A stretch of 64,000 nt of DNA. Source: Simiduia litorea (GTDB taxonomy: Bacteria; Pseudomonadota; Gammaproteobacteria; Pseudomonadales; Cellvibrionaceae). The DNA lies in contig NZ_AP031497.1 in assembly GCF_042853465.1 (NCBI RefSeq), forward strand, positions 4,365,218 to 4,429,217. Direction: 5' to 3'. The translations under genes and the position numbers were made by a program. Below, piece by piece: positions 33,463 through 42,370 of the stretch. Below the pieces are notes generated by a model. That model was given only the letters and a program-made list of their open reading frames with translations. It was not told the origin of the DNA and searched no databases. Positions within the stretch are counted from its first letter, which is position 1. The number at the start of each line of letters is the position of its first letter.

Positions 33463-34488
33463 ATGAAATATTGGTTAGACAAAGAATCCGAGACTAACAA
33501 CGCCATCTTGGTTAATAAAAGTGGCATTGCTATATCTTCTTGTGACAAAGAATCTTATGAAAAAGTTGAATCACAACTAGCGTCAAAGGTTAATCCATTC
33601 GAAATATTCGGTACTGATGATCTACTAACGATTCCATTCTCTAAAATTCAAAGTATAACCTGCCGTAGTACAGATGACGACATTACAGTATCTTACAAAG
33701 CAAAAAAAGATATCGAGGAGGAGACGCTGTACTTCAAAAGTACAGCCGAAGTGGATGAGTTTATTCAAGCTCTTGATTCTTACGCACCTAGCCATTTGGT
33801 TAAAAATGTATACCAACAACCAGCTATCGTTGCCACTCTAAGTCCGATATTAAGCTTAGCTTTTGGATTCGCGCTAACTTACGTTTACTTCAATAAGTTT
33901 CGTTGGCTTGCCATTATCATTGGCGGCATTTGGATAGCAGGTAGTTTATTTACACTTGTCCAACGCGCTAAAAATCCACCATTGATCACGCGTTGGAAAC
34001 CGGACGGTAAGTACGCAAGAAAAATGTGGAACGGTATCAAAACCGGCGTTTCTTACGCCGTAGCCATTTTTGTAGCACTAGCTTTCTCCCTAAAGTTTCC
34101 CGATAGCTACGGTGAAAAAAGCCTCTACACCCATGTTCTAGAGGATGATATGAAAATTGAAGACGTAGAGAAATACTTGAGCCGGGGCGCGAATATTGAC
34201 TATGTCGATAGAGATGGAGATACCGCTTTGTTGATGGCTATCTATAACGAAAACGAAGCGCTTGCCATCGCACTTATTGAGGCCGGTGCTAGCTTGAAAT
34301 CCTTATCCGAAGTCGATGGAGAGACACCGTTACACTATGCTATAAACTATGGTGCTTCTGTTGCCGTCGTACAGTCTATGGTTAAACACGGAGCAAGTTT
34401 AGATATTTTGTTTGACGATCAAAATTTAGTCGAGTACGTTCGTGAATTAGATAATCCTGAACTCTTAGCAATATTCGAGCGTAAGTAA
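33463..34488 (+). CDS. Membrane protein with ankyrin repeats
   Basis: A 341-residue protein. Residues 1-105 look like a soluble PH-like beta domain (ILVNKSGIAISS; IPFSKIQSITCRS; EETLYFKSTAEVDEFIQAL). Two adjacent membrane helices lie at about 122-142 and 147-167 and a third at about 195-212. The C-terminus holds two to three ankyrin repeats (GANIDYVDRDGDTALLMAI; GETPLHYAINYGASVAVVQ), a protein-binding module. The gene starts 31 bp after the channel gene and is on the same strand, so the two are probably one transcription unit; a role as channel partner is inference. No precise family is recognised. Confidence 0.75.
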   Translation: MKYWLDKESETNNAILVNKSGIAISSCDKESYEKVESQLASKVNPFEIFGTDDLLTIPFSKIQSITCRSTDDDITVSYKAKKDIEEETLYFKSTAEVDEFIQALDSYAPSHLVKNVYQQPAIVATLSPILSLAFGFALTYVYFNKFRWLAIIIGGIWIAGSLFTLVQRAKNPPLITRWKPDGKYARKMWNGIKTGVSYAVAIFVALAFSLKFPDSYGEKSLYTHVLEDDMKIEDVEKYLSRGANIDYVDRDGDTALLMAIYNENEALAIALIEAGASLKSLSEVDGETPLHYAINYGASVAVVQSMVKHGASLDILFDDQNLVEYVRELDNPELLAIFERK

Positions 34489-34531
34489 GGAATCAATGAT
34501 TTAACAGTGGCAACTTAAGGGCTCACTATAA

Positions 34532-35281
34532 TTACATAGTGGAGCTGCCAAAAAGCACGTTGAATTTTTCGCTTTTTACAAAGAGCGTCATGTTGCTTCG
34601 ATATATCTTCAGAAACTCTGGCGATACATTTTTGCAAAGTAGAGCGTCTTCATGGATGACAATAGGGTTGGACTTGGAATATGGAAAAACCGACAGATTT
34701 CTATTTTTAAAATAGAGCAGTGCATCGGGGGTATAGGCAGCTACGGCGTCAACTCTGTTAAGTTCCAGCATTTTGAATAAGCTATCGAAATCCTGAACTT
34801 GAACAGTGGTAATATTTAATGCCTTTATGTTTTTTATAAACGTTTTGCCAAACGACATTCCCGCTTGTAGAGCAATTGTTTTACCGGCCAACATGTCTAC
34901 ATTTTTGATTGGCTCTCTATCTTTTTGAGAAAATAGGTAAGCCACTGCTGAATTGTATGCCGGTAACTGGATAGCACCAAGTGTTTCGGCATAGTCGTAA
35001 AATTCTGGGTTGTCGTTCATCGGGCTTAGGCAGCAGATTTTGCACTGTTCAAACATGCGCAATGCGCGTTTCGGAGGTGCTACCTGATAGGAATAATGAA
35101 ATTCATGAGGCAGCACTTCGGATAAGACGCTATCGTATTTGCCCATTTTGTCATCTTGGTGGAGCCCCTCGATTTTATAGGTAATAATTTGAATTTTTTC
35201 TGCAGAAAAACAACAAATTCCAAAAGTTGTCGATAACAAAAGTATCGCCACATTTAAGAAAAGGCACCTTTGTAACGCCAT
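34532..35281 (-). CDS. Periplasmic solute-binding protein, amino-acid-binding (SBP_bac_3) type
   Basis: A 249-residue exported protein with a signal peptide (LFLNVAILLLSTTFGICC, cleaved near FSA). The mature part has the two-lobe pattern of family 3 binding proteins: KIQIITYKIEGL as the first strand, AGKTIALQAGMSFGKTF at the lobe switch, and LNRVDAVAAYTPDALLYF, the usual second-lobe helix and strand. There is no permease or ATPase nearby, and no fused kinase or cyclase. Such orphan receptors are frequent in marine gammaproteobacteria. It is convergent with the ankyrin gene. Confidence 0.7.
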   Translation of the reverse strand: MALQRCLFLNVAILLLSTTFGICCFSAEKIQIITYKIEGLHQDDKMGKYDSVLSEVLPHEFHYSYQVAPPKRALRMFEQCKICCLSPMNDNPEFYDYAETLGAIQLPAYNSAVAYLFSQKDREPIKNVDMLAGKTIALQAGMSFGKTFIKNIKALNITTVQVQDFDSLFKMLELNRVDAVAAYTPDALLYFKNRNLSVFPYSKSNPIVIHEDALLCKNVSPEFLKIYRSNMTLFVKSEKFNVLFGSSTM

Positions 35282-35510
35282 TTATTACATTTCCATAGGT
35301 GCAAATTTGATAGAGCGACTTAATAAGTCATTGCTTATATGCCATTCTTGCTGATTGGCTATTATCAAAACAATACTTGAGCAACTCGATATTTATCTTC
35401 TGATCGATATCAGTGCTACATTTAATATTTTTGAAAAATCACTCAACATTCCAAATTAACTATTTTTTAACTCGAAACCCTAATTTTCCGATTATTTGAC
35501 AAAAACTTGT

Positions 35511-37193
35511 TTAAACGTAGTACACAAATATATAAACACTTAGCAATATTGCAATCCACATCGCCGTCATACTTATAGTCCAAGACCGACCAAAAAGTCC
35601 GTTGACTCCAAAGTAGCGGGTTGTAAATTGTGCAAGATCCAACGCGTTTTTCGCCTTAAATTTATGCCAGACTTTCTCCAAAGTTGACAACAAATTCAAA
35701 ATACACGTGCCGGTTGCAGGCATAAAACGGCGCCATAGCCAATCAAAATCAAGGGTTATTGTCAGTGTTCTTTTCATTAACGGCAATAAAAGGAAGAATG
35801 CTAAGCCCGAGAACAACAATAGCTGCAAATAGAACAACACCTTTCCTAACGAGTAAGGAACATAGCTCATGGAATAGGGCAGGTGCTGATAAATTGCTTC
35901 GGGGTACATACCTAAACCAAGACACGCCAATGAAAATAGAACCATCGCCAATGCCATATTCCAAGGGGCATCTTTAGGGCGAAGCCCGGAATCTTTTTGA
36001 AAGAATACAAACCAAGGAAATTTAATACCCGCGTGTAAAAACACACCCGCCGACGCGGCAGCCAGGCAAAAATAAACAAATACCATGCCCTGCGTCATGG
36101 CTGCTTCAGAAATCAACGCTTTGCTAATAAAGCCGGAGGTAAGTGGAAAGCTAGATATGGAAAGGGCACCGATAATTCCGCAAATGCATGTAACTGGCAT
36201 AGTTCGAAACAAGCCACCTAGATCCGTACACTTGCGCATTCCCGTTCGATACAATACGACACCCGCGCTCATAAAAAGCAGCCCTTTGTATATGATATGT
36301 GCGAATGCGTGTGCTGCGGCTCCATTTAGGGCAAGCTCTGTTCCTATGCCGACAGCGCAAACCATAAACCCAACCTGATTAACAATGGAGTAGGCGAGAA
36401 TTCGCCGCGCATCGTTTTCCAGCAACGCATAAATAATGCCGTAGAAGATCATGTAGATGCCTACAGCAATCAGTATCGGCTCGCCGGGAAATAGAAGGAT
36501 TAAAGCCAGTACCGCCGCTTTCGTCGTAAAGGCAGAGAGAAATACAGTGCCGGTGGCCGTAGCTTCCGGATATGCATCTGAAAGCCAAGCTGAAACCGGC
36601 GGGGCTGCTGCATTAATCAACACACCGATTAAAATTAGCCAGGTGGCCACACTATCGGCGCGCATTGCGACAACATCAATTGTGCCCTCCTGCATCGCAA
36701 CACCTGCGATCCCCACCATTAATATCACGCCACCTAGAAAATGCATCAAGGCATATCGCAAACCAGCCGCTCGTGATTGTTCGGTTCCCCCACACCACAC
36801 GACTATCGTTGAGAAGATGGCCATTACTTCCCAAAAAATAAACAGTGTTAGTAAGTCACCTGCAAAGGCAACACCGAGTGCACCACCTGCATAGGCAAAT
36901 GCGGCTGAAAGCTCTAAAGCTTTCGCGTGGCGGAACGCATATAGGCCACCTACAAAAGTCATTAGCGCAAAGATGGTGGCAAATAGGCGTCGTAATTTTC
37001 CTCCTTCTACCGGTTCAATTGCCTGATCCATAAAAGTAAAGCTAAGTGATACACCGTCTGGCACCTGCCAAACGAACCAAAGCGCAAACAGTGGCGCTAA
37101 TAACACTACGCTAATTCGTACTAAACCTCGTGTAAGCGCGATCAGCGCAGAACCAAGAAACAGAATCAGCGCAGGGGGTAGAACTTCAATCAT
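35511..37193 (-). CDS. mrpD3: Mrp-type antiporter, third NuoL/M/N-like subunit (lacks a conserved lysine)
   Basis: A 560-residue membrane protein with about 14-15 helices, the last gene of the operon. It keeps the glutamate in LLTLFIFWEVMAIFS, the lysine in LSAFTTKAAV and the lysine in HIIYKGLLFMSAG. At the place where its two paralogues have the lysine in ALKAALFPLHAWLP or TGKAALMPVHRWLP, it reads LINAAAPPVSAWLS, so the proton-channel lysine of that helix is replaced by Asn. It also has a longer C-terminal part with soluble linker (WHKFKAKNALDLAQF). The start at 37193 overlaps the preceding gene by 8 bp. The symbol is only a working label. Confidence 0.85.
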   Translation of the reverse strand: MIEVLPPALILFLGSALIALTRGLVRISVVLLAPLFALWFVWQVPDGVSLSFTFMDQAIEPVEGGKLRRLFATIFALMTFVGGLYAFRHAKALELSAAFAYAGGALGVAFAGDLLTLFIFWEVMAIFSTIVVWCGGTEQSRAAGLRYALMHFLGGVILMVGIAGVAMQEGTIDVVAMRADSVATWLILIGVLINAAAPPVSAWLSDAYPEATATGTVFLSAFTTKAAVLALILLFPGEPILIAVGIYMIFYGIIYALLENDARRILAYSIVNQVGFMVCAVGIGTELALNGAAAHAFAHIIYKGLLFMSAGVVLYRTGMRKCTDLGGLFRTMPVTCICGIIGALSISSFPLTSGFISKALISEAAMTQGMVFVYFCLAAASAGVFLHAGIKFPWFVFFQKDSGLRPKDAPWNMALAMVLFSLACLGLGMYPEAIYQHLPYSMSYVPYSLGKVLFYLQLLLFSGLAFFLLLPLMKRTLTITLDFDWLWRRFMPATGTCILNLLSTLEKVWHKFKAKNALDLAQFTTRYFGVNGLFGRSWTISMTAMWIAILLSVYIFVYYV

Positions 37194-37458
37194 CTGAATT
37201 TCCACCTTGATAGAAATTGTCGTCGCGTTTGATAAAACGCCCTAAACCTTTTGCGACGAGTACCATCGCGACACAACATAAGAACCCAAACACAGCGCCA
37301 AAACCCAGCCAGCCATCGACGACGAAATAGCCCTTAATCTTTATGAAAAACTGTAAAAAGACTGTTAGCGCTAACAATATACTTCCTCCTATCCAGAGTC
37401 CGCGAATTGTTGAAGGGCGTACTAACCAATGATCACTGTTTTGTTGGTTGGAATTCAT
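37186..37458 (-). CDS. Small two-helix membrane protein of the Mrp operon
   Basis: A 90-residue protein with two hydrophobic stretches (IGGSILLALTVFLQFFI and LGFGAVFGFLCCVAMVLVAKG) separated by a loop with KGYFVVDGWLG, and a charged end. Its start overlaps the stop of the preceding gene (TAATG) and its end overlaps the next by 8 bp, so it is a real, translationally coupled subunit candidate. I do not recognise a named Mrp subunit. It is inserted between two antiporter-like subunits, which suggests a structural role in joining them (inference). Confidence 0.75.
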   Translation of the reverse strand: MNSNQQNSDHWLVRPSTIRGLWIGGSILLALTVFLQFFIKIKGYFVVDGWLGFGAVFGFLCCVAMVLVAKGLGRFIKRDDNFYQGGNSDD

Positions 37459-38927
37459 TAATTTGCTCCAACTAGCTGAGCTGCAAGGGCCAAAGCAGGC
37501 TGATTGATCCAAAAGAAAATGATCGTTAGTGTTGCTGTGAAAGTTAGCGCAATCACAATGGCAAGAGGTGCCTCACGGTGATCTTTCACTGGTGGAACAA
37601 CCTCCGCTTTAAACCAAGCGCTATATACGATTGGTAAAAAATAAGCCGCATTGAGTAGGGTGCTCACCACAATAGCGGCCATGGCAATGTAGTTTTCAGC
37701 TTGAAAGGATCCTGTAAGCAGATACCACTTGGAAATAAATCCTGCCGTGGGTGGTATGCCTATCATACTTAGAGCACCAATCGTAAACGCAGCCATCGTC
37801 CAAGGCATACGTCGACCAATTCCATGCAATTGGTTTAATTCGGTTTTCTTGCTAGCGGTATAAATACTTCCTGCTGCAAAAAAGAGGGTAATCTTGCCAA
37901 ACGCGTGAGCAACAATGTGCAAAGCAGCAGCCATTATAGAAAGCGGCATTAACAATGCTGTAGCCAATATCACATACGAAAGTTGCGCAATCGTTGAATA
38001 GGCTAACAAGCGCTTTAAGTTAGTTTGTCTTAATGCAATGAAACTTGCGGTAATAATGGTAAATATCGCTGCATATACCAACCAGTCTGCGGCAGATGAA
38101 GAGGCTAAAAAATCTATTCCAAAAATATAAATTACTATTTTTGTGATAGTAAAAACACCCGCTTTTACGACAGCAACGGCATGTAATAGTGCGCTAACAG
38201 GCGTCGGCGCTACCATCGCTGATGGCAACCAACGGTGTACAGGCATTAATGCCGCCTTACCCGTTCCAAAGACAAACAGCGCAAGAAGTAGCGCTACCGC
38301 GGGGCCAGCAATCGCGCCGGTGAGAATGCCGCCGGTAGTAAATGTTAGTGTACCGGTAGCAGAGTAGGTCCAAATGATGGCGGGGAGTAAAAGCCCCATG
38401 GATGTTGCCAACAACACACCCAGATAAACTCTAGCCGAGGCAACCGATTTAGCATCGCCTTTGTGGGATACCAATGGATAGGTGGAAAGCGTTAACACCT
38501 CATAGAAAACAAATAGTGTTAATAGATTTTCTGCCATCGCCACACCCATCGCACCAGCGATAGCGACCGCGAAACACACATAAAAACGTGTTTGATGGTG
38601 CTCTTTATTTCCGCGCATGTAGCCAATGGAGTAGATCGAATTCACTATCCAAAGAAGCGACGCTAGCGCGGCAAAAATCATACCCAGTGGTTCAATCCTA
38701 AACCCTATCTCAACACCAGGAAGCAAAGTAGTAAGATGTGCCTGCGGTTGGGCTCCATTAATGACCTCTGGAAGTAAACTCCAAACAAGCCACGCAAGAC
38801 ATATGCCACAGATAAGCGTTATCGCTTCTCGTAAATTTGCAAACCGTTGGCCAACTAAGCCAATAGCGATAGCACCCAGCAATGGCAAAGCGACTATCCA
38901 CAGCAGTTGCTGTGTTTCCATAATCAT
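37458..38927 (-). CDS. mrpD2: Mrp-type antiporter, second NuoL/M/N-like subunit
   Basis: A 489-residue proton-conducting membrane subunit. The key residues of the family are present: Glu in LLTLFVFYEVLTLSTY, Lys in FGTGKAALMPVHRWLP, Lys in LLHAVAVVKAGVF, and Lys in HAFGKITLFFAAG. The start at 38927 overlaps the previous stop by 4 bp (ATGA); a longer in-frame reading to 39026 has no family match. It is a paralogue of the gene before and the gene two after it; in complex I terms it is NuoM/NuoL-like. Confidence 0.9.
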   Translation of the reverse strand: MIMETQQLLWIVALPLLGAIAIGLVGQRFANLREAITLICGICLAWLVWSLLPEVINGAQPQAHLTTLLPGVEIGFRIEPLGMIFAALASLLWIVNSIYSIGYMRGNKEHHQTRFYVCFAVAIAGAMGVAMAENLLTLFVFYEVLTLSTYPLVSHKGDAKSVASARVYLGVLLATSMGLLLPAIIWTYSATGTLTFTTGGILTGAIAGPAVALLLALFVFGTGKAALMPVHRWLPSAMVAPTPVSALLHAVAVVKAGVFTITKIVIYIFGIDFLASSSAADWLVYAAIFTIITASFIALRQTNLKRLLAYSTIAQLSYVILATALLMPLSIMAAALHIVAHAFGKITLFFAAGSIYTASKKTELNQLHGIGRRMPWTMAAFTIGALSMIGIPPTAGFISKWYLLTGSFQAENYIAMAAIVVSTLLNAAYFLPIVYSAWFKAEVVPPVKDHREAPLAIVIALTFTATLTIIFFWINQPALALAAQLVGAN

Positions 38928-40423
38928 CGTATATGTTCCATCAATGTATTGGCGGCTTGCTCTGACAGAGCCAACGGCACTTCGGGGTTTAGGCCAAAAT
39001 AGACATTTGCCAAGGCAGCTACCCACACGACGATTAATAAAAATGGAGGTGCTTCCGATATTTTTTCAGCTTGCTGTGGCGACATCTCGGTTACACCAAA
39101 ATAAGCGGATTCTACTACTCGCCAAAGATAAGCAACCGCCATTAGCGAGCTCACCAGTATTACTGCAACAATAAACATTCCCTGAACGCCTTGTTCAAGA
39201 GCCGCAGTAATGAAGTACCATTTGCTAATAAAACCAGCTGTTCCCGGAACACCAACCAAACTCATGCCAGCGATTACAAATGCGGCCATGGTCCAAGGCA
39301 TGTAACGCGCCGCACCTTTTAGGTCGTTTAGCGTCAAACTACTAAAACGCAAACCTAAACAGGCTACCGCAAGAAACAACGCACCTTTAGCTAGAGCGTG
39401 ATTAAACATGTGCACGGCGCTGGCTGTGAGCCCTGCTGTACTCACTAAACTGGCTCCAAGCCAAATATAAGCAAGTTGCGCAATAGATGAATAAGCGAGC
39501 AATCGTTTAATATGGGTTTCAAAAAGTGCAACGCCCGATGCTACTAAAATGGCAATCAACGCTAACGGCATTAAGAAGCTAGAGAAGTGAATATCATGCC
39601 CAATTAAATTGCCTTGAAAAACAACGAAATCAAAGCGCAGCATAATGTATAGAGCGATCTTGGTAGAACATGCGGCTAAAAACGCGGTGGCAATGTGTGG
39701 CGCGTAAGTATAGCTATTGGGCAACCAAGCATGCAGCGGAAATAAAGCCGCTTTAAGCGCAAGACCCACGGTAATAAAACCTGCTGCTACTATTATCGGC
39801 TTAAGTTCTGTTACATCCGCCAACCTAGTTTCCATATCGGCTAGATTTAGTGTTCCCGTCATCATATAGACTAAGCCGACACCAATTAGATAAAACGTAG
39901 CCCCAATGGTACCCATAACCACATACTTAAACACCGCCGGTAGCGCACGACGATCAGACCCCGCGGAAATTAGCACATAGCTGGCAAGAGCAGCGATTTC
40001 CATGAATACAAAAATATTGAATGCGTCACCGGCAACCAAAATTCCTAGCATTCCTGCTAGTGCAAGCAGCCAAGCAGCGTAGAACAACATATGACGATCT
40101 ACTGCTAAACCTTCGGTTAGCGAATGCCTTGCGGCGAACAATGTCAGGCTAGAAGCGCCTGTTACGACCAGCAAAAGCAGCGCACTCAACCCATCAACGC
40201 GCAGCTCTATCCCTATCGGCGCAGACCATGAACCTACTGCGTAAACAATTACATCACCTTCCAGCACCGTACTAGCCATTGAAATAGCGATAGCAAACGC
40301 CATAAGACTCGTTGCTAGTGCGGTCAACCAAGGTAAGATCGACCCTCTTAAAAGCATCACTATTGGTGCAGCCAACAGAGGCATCACTACCTGAATAGCA
40401 GGCCAGTGCGCAGCAATACTCAT
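38924..40423 (-). CDS. mrpD: Mrp-type antiporter subunit MrpD (first NuoL/M/N-like subunit)
   Basis: A 499-residue membrane protein of about 14 helices. Family hallmarks are the Glu in DAFNIFVFMEIAALASYVL, Lys in VGLALKAALFPLHAWLP, Lys in LAACSTKIALYIM, the discontinuous helix region AYSSIAQLAYIWLG and Lys in HALAKGALFLAVACL. The N-terminal half binds Mrp partners in known structures. It begins 4 bp inside the end of mrpC. This copy is the closest of the three to canonical MrpD/MnhD in length and motifs. Confidence 0.92.
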   Translation of the reverse strand: MSIAAHWPAIQVVMPLLAAPIVMLLRGSILPWLTALATSLMAFAIAISMASTVLEGDVIVYAVGSWSAPIGIELRVDGLSALLLLVVTGASSLTLFAARHSLTEGLAVDRHMLFYAAWLLALAGMLGILVAGDAFNIFVFMEIAALASYVLISAGSDRRALPAVFKYVVMGTIGATFYLIGVGLVYMMTGTLNLADMETRLADVTELKPIIVAAGFITVGLALKAALFPLHAWLPNSYTYAPHIATAFLAACSTKIALYIMLRFDFVVFQGNLIGHDIHFSSFLMPLALIAILVASGVALFETHIKRLLAYSSIAQLAYIWLGASLVSTAGLTASAVHMFNHALAKGALFLAVACLGLRFSSLTLNDLKGAARYMPWTMAAFVIAGMSLVGVPGTAGFISKWYFITAALEQGVQGMFIVAVILVSSLMAVAYLWRVVESAYFGVTEMSPQQAEKISEAPPFLLIVVWVAALANVYFGLNPEVPLALSEQAANTLMEHIR

Positions 40424-40779
40424 TGTTGATCGTCCTTAGCTTGAATCTCATGCTCTTCAATACTGCCATAGGTTTCTTTAATGCGAACCACAATTGCTAA
40501 GCCCAGCGCCGTAGTAGAAATACCCACTACGATTGCGGTAAGAATCAATACCTGAGGAAGCGGATTGGAAAAAATTTGGTCGCTGGCCCCGTTTACAAAG
40601 ATAGGGGCGGTACCACCATCAACCTTACCCATAGAAATGTAGAGAAGAAACACAGCTGATTGAAAAATAGATAAACCCAAAAGTTTCTTGATGAGATTAC
40701 CTTTAGTAATCACGGCGCAAAAACCAGTCATCAACAAAACCGCAAACACCCAATAATTATAGAGACCTAGCCATTCCAT
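40420..40779 (-). CDS. mrpC: Antiporter subunit MrpC (NuoK-like)
   Basis: A 119-residue three-helix subunit related to NuoK. YNYWVFAVLLMTGFCAVITKGNLIKKLLGLSIFQSAVFLLYI shows the NuoK-like helix pair, and NPLPQVLILTAIVVGISTTALGLAI is the diagnostic MrpC/MnhC helix 3. The last residues are hydrophilic. The start at 40779 gives the family N-terminus and overlaps mrpB by 13 bp; the upstream in-frame extension is not conserved. Confidence 0.92.
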   Translation of the reverse strand: MEWLGLYNYWVFAVLLMTGFCAVITKGNLIKKLLGLSIFQSAVFLLYISMGKVDGGTAPIFVNGASDQIFSNPLPQVLILTAIVVGISTTALGLAIVVRIKETYGSIEEHEIQAKDDQQ

Positions 40780-41753
40780 TGATGATTTTCCCGAGCGGCG
40801 AACGCATGAAAAATAGATAGTAAACATCCACAAACCGTAACGCCGACACCCAATTCAATTAACAAGATCCCTAGGTGCTGCCCTGCTACAGGGTCGGCGA
40901 GTAACGCAGAATAATCGAGAAGGTTACCGCCTCGTAGGATGCAAGCCACACCAACGAGTGCGTATAGCAAAGCACCACTCGCCATCATGGCTTTAATTAC
41001 AGGTAGGGGTAATACGGTAAGTGCCGATCCCTCTCCCTCGAGTAATGCATATAAAATCACTGCTGCTGCAAACAAAGCGCCCGCTTGAAAGCCTCCGCCA
41101 GGACCAAAATCTCCATGAAATTGAACGTAAAGTCCAAACAATAGAATGAAGGGTATTAATAGTTTTCCAACCACGCGGGGAACAATGTGGTGGCTAAGGG
41201 CAGAAGTACCCTTAGAGGTAGACGATGGCGCTCTGCTTTCGCGAGTACCTAGTAACAACATAACGCCAATTGCAGCAGTTAATACCACAAACACCTCGCC
41301 CAATGTATCGTAACCGCGAAAGCTACCGAGAACGGCGGTTACTACATTCGGTACATCAATCAATTTCGGTGTTTGCTCTAAGTACCAAGGAGCGAGATGT
41401 TGTTGAACCGGTGCGTCAGGATCACCAAGCCTTGGTTGGTCGAAAGTTGCGTAAACAATGAGTGTGCCCACCACCACCAACGGAACCACCAACCAACGCC
41501 AAGATCGAACAGAACGCTCGTGTTGTTCAGTAAGTGCCAGCGCGCTCAAAAACAACACCGTAGAGATTCCTGCACCCACTGCGGCTTCTGTAAGCGCAAC
41601 ATCTGCGGCATCCAGAACGAAGAAAATTGCCGCCATCATTAAGCTGAAAATGCCGCTAAGCATGACCGCAACAAATAGGTCAGTGGTGCGAATAATTGCT
41701 ATTGCAATAATAACCAACATCGTTAATAGAAAGATGCCAAACAGAATTACCAT
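40767..41753 (-). CDS. mrpB: Fused MrpA C-terminal (MbhD/MbhE-like) and MrpB subunit
   Basis: A 328-residue membrane protein that joins three modules. First, residues about 1-75 (LTEAAVGAGISTVLFLSALALTE) are the DUF4040/MbhD part normally found in the tail of MrpA. Second, residues about 125-170 (VVTAVLGSFRGYDTLGEVFVVLTAA) are the MbhE-like helix pair. Third, residues about 190-328 (LLIPFILLFGLYVQFHGDFG, then PGGGFQAGALFAAAVIL) are MrpB/MnhB. There is no NuoL-like half on this protein; that job must fall to the separate D-type subunits. Confidence 0.88.
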   Translation of the reverse strand: MVILFGIFLLTMLVIIAIAIIRTTDLFVAVMLSGIFSLMMAAIFFVLDAADVALTEAAVGAGISTVLFLSALALTEQHERSVRSWRWLVVPLVVVGTLIVYATFDQPRLGDPDAPVQQHLAPWYLEQTPKLIDVPNVVTAVLGSFRGYDTLGEVFVVLTAAIGVMLLLGTRESRAPSSTSKGTSALSHHIVPRVVGKLLIPFILLFGLYVQFHGDFGPGGGFQAGALFAAAVILYALLEGEGSALTVLPLPVIKAMMASGALLYALVGVACILRGGNLLDYSALLADPVAGQHLGILLIELGVGVTVCGCLLSIFHAFAARENHQWNG

Positions 41754-41756
41754 CGT

Positions 41757-42080
41757 TTAGCCTTCCTTTTGAGGTAGCGTTGTTGCATTGGGCTTCATAC
41801 CCGACAGCAAAGCCGCATTGGCGAGCGCATAAGTTGCGGTTGGACCTGTCATCAACATGAATACCATGATCGCTAAGAGTTTAATGGTAGCCAGCGAAAC
41901 ACCTGACTGCAGCATGATACCAGTCAAAATCAGTATAGTACCCATGGTGTCTGTGAGGCTTGATGCATGTATACGCGCATAAAACTCGGGCAAACGTAAA
42001 ACACCAATTGCACCGATAAGAATAAATACGCCCCCTAGGGACAACAGGACCCAGCTCAGCAAATTTAGAAGAAATTCCAT
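41757..42080 (-). CDS. mrpG: Antiporter subunit MrpG
   Basis: A 107-residue three-helix membrane protein. GGVFILIGAIGVLRLPEFYARIHASSLTDTMG is the diagnostic MrpG/PhaG stretch, including the HASS-TDT loop. The start at 42080 is one base after the mrpF stop; a further upstream start would overlap mrpF and adds no conserved residues. Confidence 0.92.
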   Translation of the reverse strand: MEFLLNLLSWVLLSLGGVFILIGAIGVLRLPEFYARIHASSLTDTMGTILILTGIMLQSGVSLATIKLLAIMVFMLMTGPTATYALANAALLSGMKPNATTLPQKEG

Positions 42081-42081
42081 T

Positions 42082-42366
42082 TTACTCGATATCCGGCGTT
42101 TGGTTGGCTGCGCCACGCGCAGTTGCATTCTGGAAAAATCTCAGCACGGCAAGTACACCGATAAAATTAATGAGTGCATAGGCCAATGCAAGGTCCAAAA
42201 AATCTGGGCGACCATAAAGAAACGCAATAACCGAAAATAACAATACTGTTTTAGTACCGATCATATTTACTGCTAAGACTCGGTCATACACACTAGGACC
42301 GGACAAAGCGCGAATTAACGCCAGCGCCATAGTGAACAGAAGTGCTATCGATGCCGCATAATACAT
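42082..42366 (-). CDS. mrpF: Antiporter subunit MrpF
   Basis: A 94-residue three-helix subunit. LALIRALSGPSVYDRVLAVNMIGTKTVLL carries the family signature GP-x-DR-AxN, in which the aspartate is part of the proposed ion path. FGRPDFLDLALAYALINFIGVLAV follows as the third helix region. It stands 4 bp after mrpE. Confidence 0.93.
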   Translation of the reverse strand: MYYAASIALLFTMALALIRALSGPSVYDRVLAVNMIGTKTVLLFSVIAFLYGRPDFLDLALAYALINFIGVLAVLRFFQNATARGAANQTPDIE

Positions 42367-42370
42367 ATAT

